Positions 55,045 through 62,202 of a stretch of 64,000 nt of DNA are shown here, one piece after another (the first letter of the stretch is position 1; the number at the start of each line of letters is the position of its first letter). The stretch comes from Nonomuraea jiangxiensis (GTDB taxonomy: Bacteria > Actinomycetota > Actinomycetes > Streptosporangiales > Streptosporangiaceae). Under the pieces are notes generated by a model. It had not been told where the DNA came from, ran no database searches, and saw only the letters and a list, made by a program, of their open reading frames with translations. Made by a program: the position numbers and the translations under genes. Location: NCBI RefSeq assembly GCF_900099965.1, contig NZ_FNDJ01000041.1, positions 1 to 64,000 of the forward strand, in the 5' to 3' direction.

Positions 55045-56105
55045 ACGAGATCTCCGTCCCGGTAGATCAGGGCGCGGTCGCGCCGGGGCACCGCGTAACC
55101 GTCGTCGCCGACCGCGGGCTCGTTGCCCTCGGGCACGACGGCCTGCACGCTCACGTCGCCGGCCTCCAAGGTCACCAGGTGGGAGGCGCCCAGGTTCTCC
55201 ACGATGACCACCCGCCCGCCGAACGCGCCCTCCGCGGGCGCGGCCGAGTAGGCCATGTATTCGGGTCGCACGCCGTACACGATCTTCTCTCCGTCGGACA
55301 GCCGTCCCTCGGCCGTGACCGGGACCGCCACCTTGCACCCTGCCACTTCCAGCGTGTCACCTCGTACGGTGCCGTCCAGCAGGTTCATGGGGGTGGATCC
55401 GATGAAACCGGCCACGAACGTGTTGGCGGGCCGCTGGAACACCTCGGCCGGCGTACCGATCTGCCGGATGTGCCCGGCCTCCATGACGGCCATCCGGTCG
55501 GCCATGGCCAGCGCCTCGGCCTGGTCGTGGGTGACGAAGACGGTGGTGACACCCAGCTCGCGCTGGAGCTTCTTCAGGAACGTACGCGCTTCCAGCCGCA
55601 ACCTGGCGTCCAGGTTGGACAGCGGCTCGTCGAACAGGAACGCCTGCGCCTGCGTGGCCATCACCCGGGCCAGCGCGACCCGCTGCTGCTGCCCGCCGGA
55701 GAGCTGGCCCGGCCGCCGGTCCATCAGGTGTTCGAGCCCGAGCCTGGCGCCCACCTCGGCCGCCTTCTCGCGGCGCGGCCCCTTGCCGACCTTCTTGATG
55801 CGCAGCGGGTAGGAGATGTTGTCCGTGACGTCCATGTGCGGGAAGAGAGCGTAGTCCTGGAAGACCATCGCGATGTCCCGGGCTCCAGGCTGCACCCCCG
55901 TCACGTCGCGCTCGCCGATGACCACGGCGCCGCCGGTGGCGGTCTCCAGCCCGGCGATCGTGCGCAGCAGCGTGGTCTTGCCGCAGCCGGAGGGGCCGAG
56001 CAGGGCGAAGAACTCGCCGTCGGGGATGGCCAGGTCGAGCGAGTCCAGCGCCTTGACGCCGCCCGGATAGACCTTGCTCAGCCCGCGTAGTTCGATTGCC
56101 GCCAT
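55041..56105 (-). CDS. Sugar ABC importer ATPase (UgpC/MsmX-like)
   Basis: A 354-residue CUT1-type ATPase with Walker A GPSGCGKTT, Q-loop FQDYALFPHM, signature LSGGQQQRVALARVM, Walker B FLFDEPLSNLD and a C-terminal TOBE domain (about 240-354) ending DRALIYRDGDLV. Such ATPases drive import of oligosaccharides, glycerol-3-phosphate or inositol glycosides. ATG start is adjacent to the permease stop with no gap. It is the fourth gene of the operon. Confidence 0.93.
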   Translation of the reverse strand: MAAIELRGLSKVYPGGVKALDSLDLAIPDGEFFALLGPSGCGKTTLLRTIAGLETATGGAVVIGERDVTGVQPGARDIAMVFQDYALFPHMDVTDNISYPLRIKKVGKGPRREKAAEVGARLGLEHLMDRRPGQLSGGQQQRVALARVMATQAQAFLFDEPLSNLDARLRLEARTFLKKLQRELGVTTVFVTHDQAEALAMADRMAVMEAGHIRQIGTPAEVFQRPANTFVAGFIGSTPMNLLDGTVRGDTLEVAGCKVAVPVTAEGRLSDGEKIVYGVRPEYMAYSAAPAEGAFGGRVVIVENLGASHLVTLEAGDVSVQAVVPEGNEPAVGDDGYAVPRRDRALIYRDGDLV

Positions 56106-56924
56106 TTAACGCTTGATCCCTCCGTGGAAGCGGAAGCCATACTTTTTGCTGACGAACAGGTACATGAGCACCACGGGGATCGAGTACAGCAGACCGAACG
56201 TGGACAGCATGCTCAGGTTCGCCTGGCCACCCTCGGTGTACAGCGTGTACGTGATCACCGCCGCCGGCTGCTTCTCGACGTCGCTCAGCAACAGGTACGG
56301 CATCAGGAAATTTCCCCACACGTTGGCCACGGCCCAGACCCCGATGGTCGCCAGCCCCGGCCGTACCAGGGGCACCACCACGTGCCGCACGATCTGCAGC
56401 GGCGTCGCCCCGAACACCCGCGCCGACTCCTCGTAGGACTTCGGCGTGGCGTCCATGAAGTCCTTCATCATGAAGATCGCCGCAGGCAGCAGCCCACCGG
56501 TCAGGATCAGGATCAGCCCGAGCTGGGAGTCGATCAGATTGAGCTGGACCGCGAGCTGGAACAGCGGCACCATGGCCGCCGTCCCGGTGATGATCGACGA
56601 GAGCAGCAGGAGCGTGTACAGCAGCGCGTCGCGCCCCGGCAGCCGCACCCGGCTGAGCGCGTACGCCGCCAGCGCGGCCAGGATCACGACCAGCAGGGCG
56701 GTGCCCGCCGAGAGCAGTACGGAGTTCCACAACGACGGCAGCGCGTACGGGTGCTCCGCGATCGCCCGGAAGTTGTCCAGGGTGAAGTCCGGCACCGACA
56801 CCTTGTAGGTGGGGTCGGAGGTGAACGGGGCGGTCACCAGCCACAGCAGCGGGATGGTGAAGAACGCCAGCAGCACCGCGATCAGCGTGTAGAACCCGAT
56901 CCGGCCCAGGACGAAACGCGTCAT
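56106..56924 (-). CDS. Sugar ABC importer permease (MalG/UgpE-like)
   Basis: A 272-residue CUT1 permease with about six membrane helices. The EAA loop is EESARVFGATPLQIVRHVVVPLVRPGLATIGV (about 160-191), and the C-terminus HGGIKR is usual for MalG-type permeases. ATG 56924 overlaps the stop of the partner permease gene (ATGA, 56921-56924). Confidence 0.93.
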   Translation of the reverse strand: MTRFVLGRIGFYTLIAVLLAFFTIPLLWLVTAPFTSDPTYKVSVPDFTLDNFRAIAEHPYALPSLWNSVLLSAGTALLVVILAALAAYALSRVRLPGRDALLYTLLLLSSIITGTAAMVPLFQLAVQLNLIDSQLGLILILTGGLLPAAIFMMKDFMDATPKSYEESARVFGATPLQIVRHVVVPLVRPGLATIGVWAVANVWGNFLMPYLLLSDVEKQPAAVITYTLYTEGGQANLSMLSTFGLLYSIPVVLMYLFVSKKYGFRFHGGIKR

Positions 56925-57850
56925 TTCTTGCTCCGCAGCAGCCGCAGGTAGAACACCGCCACGACCAGGTTGATCAGCAGGATGATCGTGGAGACGGCGG
57001 CGCCGTAGCCGAGCTCGCCGCCCTGCAGCGCGACCTTGTACACGTGCACCGCCAGCACCTCGGACTGGCCGTCGGGGCCGCCGGCCGTGAGCAGGAAGGG
57101 CGTGAAGTCGTTGAACGTCCACAGGCTGATCAGCAGCAGGTTCGTCAGGATGTGGCCCCTGATGTGCGGGAACACGACGTCCCTGAGCTGCTGCCAGCCG
57201 GAGGCCCCGGCCAGCCGGGCGCTCTCCAGGTGCGAGGGGGGCACGTTTCCGAGCGCGGCGCCGTACAGCATCATCGAAAAGGCCGTGCCGCGCCAGGTGT
57301 TGAACACGATGATCGACAACATCGGATGGTCGAGCAGCGGCGCGAACTGGGGCGTCGAGAGCAGCGCGTTCAGCGTGCCGCCGTCGCGGTCCAGCAGCGC
57401 CACCCACAGGAACGACACGATGGCGCTCGGCAGGATCCAGGCCAGGATGACCAGGCCCTCCACCAGCCTCTTCAGCGGCCCCTGCCGGTCGCGCAGCAGC
57501 CAGGCGATGGCGAAGCCGAGCCCGACCTGGCCGATCACGGCCGAGCCGAGCACGAACTGCACGGTCAGCCAGGTCGAGCTCCAGAACGTGGGGTCGGACA
57601 CCGCGCTGATGAGGTTGTCCAGCCCGACGAACTGCGGCTCCGCGGCGGCGATCCCGGTCAGGCGGTAGTTGGTGAGCCCGAGATAGAGCACCCAGAGCGC
57701 CGGGAAGACCAGGAAGACCGCGATGAGCAGCAGGGCGGGGGCCGCGAAGGCCCCGGCCCGCAGCCTGCCCAGGCCCGCCGCGTCCGAGTTGTAACGGCGG
57801 GCCTGGCCGGATTCCCTGACGACCTCAGGAGGCGATGTTGCCTGCGCCAC
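56921..57850 (-). CDS. Sugar ABC importer permease (MalF/UgpA-like)
   Basis: A 309-residue CUT1 permease with a hydrophilic N-terminal tail of about 30 residues and about six membrane helices. The EAA loop is LESARLAGASGWQQLRDVVFPHIRGHIL (about 212-240). GTG 57850 has GAGGGA about 6 bases upstream; it overlaps the end of the binding-protein gene by 26 bp. A TTG at 57865 is the alternative. Confidence 0.92.
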   Translation of the reverse strand: MAQATSPPEVVRESGQARRYNSDAAGLGRLRAGAFAAPALLLIAVFLVFPALWVLYLGLTNYRLTGIAAAEPQFVGLDNLISAVSDPTFWSSTWLTVQFVLGSAVIGQVGLGFAIAWLLRDRQGPLKRLVEGLVILAWILPSAIVSFLWVALLDRDGGTLNALLSTPQFAPLLDHPMLSIIVFNTWRGTAFSMMLYGAALGNVPPSHLESARLAGASGWQQLRDVVFPHIRGHILTNLLLISLWTFNDFTPFLLTAGGPDGQSEVLAVHVYKVALQGGELGYGAAVSTIILLINLVVAVFYLRLLRSKK

Positions 57851-59213
57851 CGACGATTCCCTCAAGCTTCTTCTGGTAGTCGGCGGCCGCCTGGTCGGGA
57901 GCCGTGCCGCTGACCACCGCCGCGGTGGCCTCCTGCAACGCCACCGACACCTGCGGGTAGACGGCGACCGGCGGCCGGAAGGCCGTCACCGGCAGCACCT
58001 TCTCGGAGATGAAGGTCATCAGCGGCTCACCCGCGAGGATGTCCTTGTTGACGTCGGTACGCGGCGTGATGCGGACGTTGCCGTCCTTGGTCTCCTCCTT
58101 GAGCGCCTCCGGCGAGAGGGTGAAGGTGGCCAGTTCGAAGGCCTCCTTGGGGTGCTCGCTGTTGGGGTTCACCGCGCGCAGGGAGCCGCCGGACATGCTG
58201 ACGAAGTCCTGGCCCTTGATGCCCTTGCCCGGCTCCATCGCCGGGATCATGGCGTAGCCGACGCTCTGGTCGCGGTCGGCCATCTTGGCCACGCCCTCGG
58301 CGGGGTTGATCACGCTGCGCCAGAAGTAGTCGCCCTCCAGCAGGATGCCGATCTTGCCCTCGGCGAACTGCTGGAACGACTTGTCGCGGCCCTTGGCCTC
58401 CTGCTGGAGCTTGGGGTCGCCGAGCCCGCCACCGTAGATCTTCTGGTAGAGGCCGAGCGCGTCCTTCAGCGGCTGGGAGGCGCCGGTCCACTTGCCGTTC
58501 TGCTGCACCTCGCCGCCCGCGCCCACGAGCAGCGGCAGCACGCCCTGCATCGAGGTGGCCTCGCCCATCGCGGTGCCGGCGTTGATCTGGATCGGCACGG
58601 GCACGCCCGAGGACTTCAGCTTGGTCCCGGCGTCCAGGATCTCCTGCCAGCTCGTCGGCTGCCAGTCGGCCGGCAGCCCGGCCTTCTGGAAGAGCGTCTT
58701 GTTGAAGTAGAGCACCCGGCCGTCCGTGCCGACCGGCAGCGCGTACTTCTTGCCGTTGTACATGGCCATGCCCTGGACGGCCTCGGGGATCTGCGCCCAG
58801 CCGTCCCAGCTGTCGGCCTCGGCCCCGACCAGGTCCGGCAGCGGCTTGAGGTAGCCCGCCTCGGCGAACTCACCGGCCCAGATCGAGTCGATGTCCATCA
58901 CGTCCGCGCCCTTGCCTGACTTGAGGTCGAGGGAGAGCTTGGTCTTGTACTGCTCGTCGTCGACGCCGCTGGGGACGAACTTGACCTTGACGTCCTTCCC
59001 CTTCGCCTTCTGGGCCGCCTCGAACTTGGGGATCACCCAGTTGGCGATGAAGTCCGCGCCCGCCGCGTTCTTCCCGCCCGCGATGGCGTTCTGGGTGATC
59101 GTCAACTCGATGGCGTCACCGCTCCCGCCGGACGACTGGCCGCAGGCGGCTAGCCCCACTACGGACGCCGCGAGGACCGCGACCACACCCATTGACCGTT
59201 TCCGCAATGCCAT
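57825..59213 (-). CDS. Sugar ABC transporter substrate-binding lipoprotein
   Basis: A 462-residue extracellular solute-binding protein of family 1. Signal peptide with lipobox VGLAACG near residue 24; the mature protein starts with a Ser/Gly linker. Fold markers are ADVMDIDSIWAGEFAEAGYL, NGKKYALPVGTDGRVLYFNKTLF and AEGKIGILLEGDYFW. ATG 59213 has GGAGGG 5 bases upstream. It is the first gene of the eight-gene operon and determines substrate choice; family 1 proteins bind oligosaccharides or glycosides rather than free inositol, which is usually served by family 4 proteins. That supports an inositol glycoside as cargo. Confidence 0.92.
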   Translation of the reverse strand: MALRKRSMGVVAVLAASVVGLAACGQSSGGSGDAIELTITQNAIAGGKNAAGADFIANWVIPKFEAAQKAKGKDVKVKFVPSGVDDEQYKTKLSLDLKSGKGADVMDIDSIWAGEFAEAGYLKPLPDLVGAEADSWDGWAQIPEAVQGMAMYNGKKYALPVGTDGRVLYFNKTLFQKAGLPADWQPTSWQEILDAGTKLKSSGVPVPIQINAGTAMGEATSMQGVLPLLVGAGGEVQQNGKWTGASQPLKDALGLYQKIYGGGLGDPKLQQEAKGRDKSFQQFAEGKIGILLEGDYFWRSVINPAEGVAKMADRDQSVGYAMIPAMEPGKGIKGQDFVSMSGGSLRAVNPNSEHPKEAFELATFTLSPEALKEETKDGNVRITPRTDVNKDILAGEPLMTFISEKVLPVTAFRPPVAVYPQVSVALQEATAAVVSGTAPDQAAADYQKKLEGIVGGAGNIAS

Positions 59214-59260
59214 GCAAACCCTCCGACATGTCCGTAAAGGGGAGGAAGCCATGGGCCAAT

Positions 59261-59272
59261 ATGTCATGACAT
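59261..59272. promoter_or_regulatory. Palindromic operator ATGTCATGACAT before the ABC operon
   Basis: ATGTCATGACAT is a perfect 12-bp palindrome 48 bp upstream of the binding-protein start. The same TGTCATGACA core recurs at 59425-59434 ahead of the iolC operon. Its form suits a GntR-family dimer, but no regulator gene is in the window. Confidence 0.6.
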
Positions 59273-59424
59273 GCATATGACGTAAAGGCCTGGCCATAAT
59301 TCGAGGATGTGCCCGCATGCTGCGTCTTTGCTCGGACAGGAGCCGACTAACTGCCCGAGACTATGCGGTGTGCGTCACCGAAGCTCCAGAAGGGGGCACA
59401 ACCGAAACATAGCGGACATCCGAA

Positions 59425-59434
59425 TGTCATGACA
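59425..59434. promoter_or_regulatory. Palindromic operator TGTCATGACA before the iolC operon
   Basis: The second copy of the TGTCATGACA palindrome, 47 bp upstream of the iolC GTG start. Eleven bases match the first site (ATGTCATGACA). The two copies are 164 bp apart in the same divergent intergenic region, so one regulator may bind both and control both operons together. Confidence 0.6.
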
Positions 59435-59480
59435 ATATGCCATAGTGTCGAAGGAACGCTCCGTCCTGGAGGTGCTTTAG

Positions 59481-60464
59481 GTGCAGAGTCCGCCACCTGC
59501 GGAAGGCCGCCCGATGCGGTCCGATGGATACGATTTGATCACGATCGGCCGCTGCGGCGTCGACGTCTATCCGCTGCAGACCGGCGTCGGGCTGGCCGAC
59601 GTCGAGACTTTCGGCAAGTTCCTCGGTGGCAGCCCGACCAACGTGGCCGTCGCCGCGGCCCGGCACGGGCTGCGCTCCGCCGTGATCACCGCCGTGGGAG
59701 CCGACCCCTTCGGCGAGTTCGTACGCCGGGCGATCCGTGATTTCGGCGTGGACGACACCTTCGTGAGCACCTTCGAGGGGGTGCCGACCCCGGTCACGTT
59801 CTGCGAGATCTTCCCGCCCGACCACTTCCCGATCTACTTCTATCGCGGCGAGCACCCGCCTGACCTGCGGATCTCCCCCTCCTACCTGGACCTCCAGGCG
59901 ATCGCCGACACGCGCCTGTTCTGGTTCTCGCTGACCGGCCTGAGCAAGGAGCCCAGCGCCTCGGCCCACGCCGCCGCCCTGTCGGCGCGCAAGACGGGCT
60001 GGACGGTGTTCGACCTTGATTACCGGCCCACGTTGTGGCAGTCGCGCGAGGCGGCCCGCGAGGCGGCCCGGCACGCGCTGCCGTACGCGAACGTGGCCGT
60101 GGGCAACCTGGACGAGGTGGAGACCGCGGTCGGCGTGCGCGACCCGGAGGCCGCCGCGCAGGCGCTGCTGGACGCCGGAGTACGGGTGGCCATCGTGAAA
60201 ATGGGCCCCGACGGGGTTTTCGCGCGTACCTCTACGGAGACTGCCTTGGTGGAACCGGTGGAGGTGAAGGTGGTGAACGGGATCGGCGCGGGCGACGCGT
60301 TCGGCGGCGGCATCTGCCACGGACTGCTGAACGACTGGCCGCTGGAGCGGACGATCCGCTTCGCCAACGCGGCGGGCGCGTTCGTGGCCGCCCGGCTGGC
60401 CTGCGCCGACGCGATGCCGTCCACGGCCGAGGTGGAGGAGCTGTTGAACGGAGAGCGTTCGTGA
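59481..60464 (+). CDS. iolC: 5-dehydro-2-deoxygluconokinase IolC
   Basis: A 327-residue ribokinase/PfkB-family kinase phosphorylating 2-deoxy-5-keto-gluconate in myo-inositol breakdown. PfkB signature 1 is GGSPTNVAVAAARHG (about 49-63) and signature 2 is NGIGAGDAFGGGICHGLL (about 269-286) with the catalytic Asp. Early residues ITIGRCGVDVYPLQTG and the CEIFPPDHFPIYFYR segment are characteristic of IolC. GTG 59481 has GGAGG 8 bases upstream, while ATG 59514 also has GGAAGG 7 bases upstream. Its stop overlaps the aldolase start (GTGA, 60461-60464). Confidence 0.93.
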   Translation: MQSPPPAEGRPMRSDGYDLITIGRCGVDVYPLQTGVGLADVETFGKFLGGSPTNVAVAAARHGLRSAVITAVGADPFGEFVRRAIRDFGVDDTFVSTFEGVPTPVTFCEIFPPDHFPIYFYRGEHPPDLRISPSYLDLQAIADTRLFWFSLTGLSKEPSASAHAAALSARKTGWTVFDLDYRPTLWQSREAAREAARHALPYANVAVGNLDEVETAVGVRDPEAAAQALLDAGVRVAIVKMGPDGVFARTSTETALVEPVEVKVVNGIGAGDAFGGGICHGLLNDWPLERTIRFANAAGAFVAARLACADAMPSTAEVEELLNGERS

Positions 60465-61366
60465 GTGACATCACGCTGCCCAGGACTGCCGGTTACGAGC
60501 GGCTCACCCACATCCGCGCCACCCGGCCGGAGGAGATCGCCGAGGCCGCGGCCCGGCGGCAGCGGCGGGGGCTGCCGATGGAGGGCGAGCGGCTGCTGAT
60601 CATCGCCGCGGACCATCCGGCGCGCGGCTCCCTGGCCGTGCGGGACCGGCCGCTGGCCATGGCCAGCCGCACCGACCTGCTGCACCGCCTCCAGGTCGCG
60701 CTCTCCCGCCCCGGCGTGGACGGCATCCTGGCCTCCCCGGACGTGCTGGAGGACCTGCTCCTGCTGGGCGCCCTGGAGGGCAAGCTGGCCTTCGGCTCCA
60801 TGAACCGGGGCGGCCTGCTCGGCTCGGTGTTCGAACTGGACGACCGCTTCACCGGCTTCGACGCGGCCGCGATCGACACGATGCGCCTGGACGGCGGCAA
60901 GATGCTGTGCCGCATCGACCCGGCCGACCACGCGACCGTGGCCACGCTGGAGTCGTGCGCCCACGCGGTCACCGACCTGGCCCGCCGCCGCCTGGTGGCG
61001 ATGGTGGAGCCGTTCTGGTCGCTGCGCTCGGAGTCGGGGGCCGTGCGCAACGACCTCTCCCCCGACGCGGTGATCCGCGCGATCAGCATCGCGCAGGCGC
61101 TCGGCGTCACCTCGGCCTACACCTGGCTGAAGATCCCCGCCGTGGCCGAGATGGAGCGGGTCATGGCCGCCACCACCCTGCCCGCCCTGCTGCTCGGGGG
61201 CGACCCGCCGGACATCGACGCCGCCTTCGCCGACTGGGACCGCGCGCTGCGCCTGCCCGGCGTACGCGGCCTCGTCGTGGGCCGCGCCCTGCTCTATCCT
61301 CCGGACGACGACGTGGCGAGCGCGGTGGACGGCGCCGCCGCCCTGGTTCGGGAGGTCCGCGCATGA
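60461..61366 (+). CDS. Cgl0159-type (beta/alpha)8 aldolase of inositol catabolism
   Basis: A 301-residue class I aldolase-like TIM barrel that lies in actinobacterial iol clusters in place of IolJ. It would split 2-deoxy-5-keto-gluconate-6-phosphate to dihydroxyacetone phosphate and malonate semialdehyde. Visible segments are ERLLIIAADHPARGSL, DGGKMLCRIDPADHAT and SAYTWLKIPAVAEMERVM, where the Lys is the likely Schiff-base residue. GTG 60461 overlaps the iolC stop and has GGAGAG upstream. The function is inferred from this family and its position. Confidence 0.8.
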   Translation: MSDITLPRTAGYERLTHIRATRPEEIAEAAARRQRRGLPMEGERLLIIAADHPARGSLAVRDRPLAMASRTDLLHRLQVALSRPGVDGILASPDVLEDLLLLGALEGKLAFGSMNRGGLLGSVFELDDRFTGFDAAAIDTMRLDGGKMLCRIDPADHATVATLESCAHAVTDLARRRLVAMVEPFWSLRSESGAVRNDLSPDAVIRAISIAQALGVTSAYTWLKIPAVAEMERVMAATTLPALLLGGDPPDIDAAFADWDRALRLPGVRGLVVGRALLYPPDDDVASAVDGAAALVREVRA

Positions 61367-62202
61367 CCCACCTTCCGTACGGCGAGGCCGCCAACGCCCC
61401 CTGGTCGGTGGAGATCACCCCTGCTCTGGCCGGCTGGACCTACTCCGGCCTGCGGATCGTGGACCTGACGGACGCCCCGGTGTCCTTCGACACCGGCGAG
61501 GAGGAGATGCTGGTCCTGCCCATCTCCGGCTCGTGCACGGTCACCATCCCGTCGGACAAGTTCGTGCTGGCGGGCCGTCCCTCGGTGTTCGACGGCCCCT
61601 CGGATTTCGCCTATATCCCGATTTCTACGCAGGTGACCCTGGAGGGCGCCGGGCGGATCGCGCTGCCCGCGGCTCGCGCCACCCGGGCGCTGCGGCCCCG
61701 CTACGTGCCCGCCATCGAGGTCCCCGTCGAGATCAGGGGTGCCGGCCAGGCCACCCGCCAGGTCAACAACTTCTGCGCTCCCGACGTCTTCGAGTGCGAC
61801 AAGCTCGTGGCCGTGGAGGTCCTCACCCCCGACGGCAACTGGTCGTCGTACCCGCCGCACAAGCACGACACCGCGCACCCCGGCGAGGCGGTGCTGGAGG
61901 AGATCTACTACTTCGAGGTGGCCGACCAGGGCATCGGCTACCAGCGCGTCTACTCCTCCGAACGCGGCCGGATCGACACCCTGGCCGAGGTGTCCTCGGG
62001 CGACGTCGTCCTGGTCCCCTACGGCTACCACGGCCCCTCCATGGCCGCCCCCGGCTATGACCTCTACTACCTGAACGTCCTGGCAGGCCCCGCGGAGCAG
62101 CGTTCGATGGCGTTCTGCGACGACCCCCGCCACGCCTGGATCCGCTCCTCCTGGGACGCGCAACCGACAGACCCCAGAGTCCCGTTCGGGAGGACCTCAT
62201 GA
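61363..62202 (+). CDS. iolB: 5-deoxy-glucuronate isomerase IolB
   Basis: A 279-residue bicupin metal isomerase converting 5-deoxy-glucuronate to 2-deoxy-5-keto-gluconate. The metal site is in YPPHKHDTAHPGEAVLEEIYYF (about 165-186), with two His and a Glu, and the last His is in PYGYHGPSMAAPGYDLYYLNV. Length and order match IolB. ATG 61363 overlaps the aldolase stop (ATGA) and its stop overlaps iolD. Confidence 0.94.
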   Translation: MTHLPYGEAANAPWSVEITPALAGWTYSGLRIVDLTDAPVSFDTGEEEMLVLPISGSCTVTIPSDKFVLAGRPSVFDGPSDFAYIPISTQVTLEGAGRIALPAARATRALRPRYVPAIEVPVEIRGAGQATRQVNNFCAPDVFECDKLVAVEVLTPDGNWSSYPPHKHDTAHPGEAVLEEIYYFEVADQGIGYQRVYSSERGRIDTLAEVSSGDVVLVPYGYHGPSMAAPGYDLYYLNVLAGPAEQRSMAFCDDPRHAWIRSSWDAQPTDPRVPFGRTS

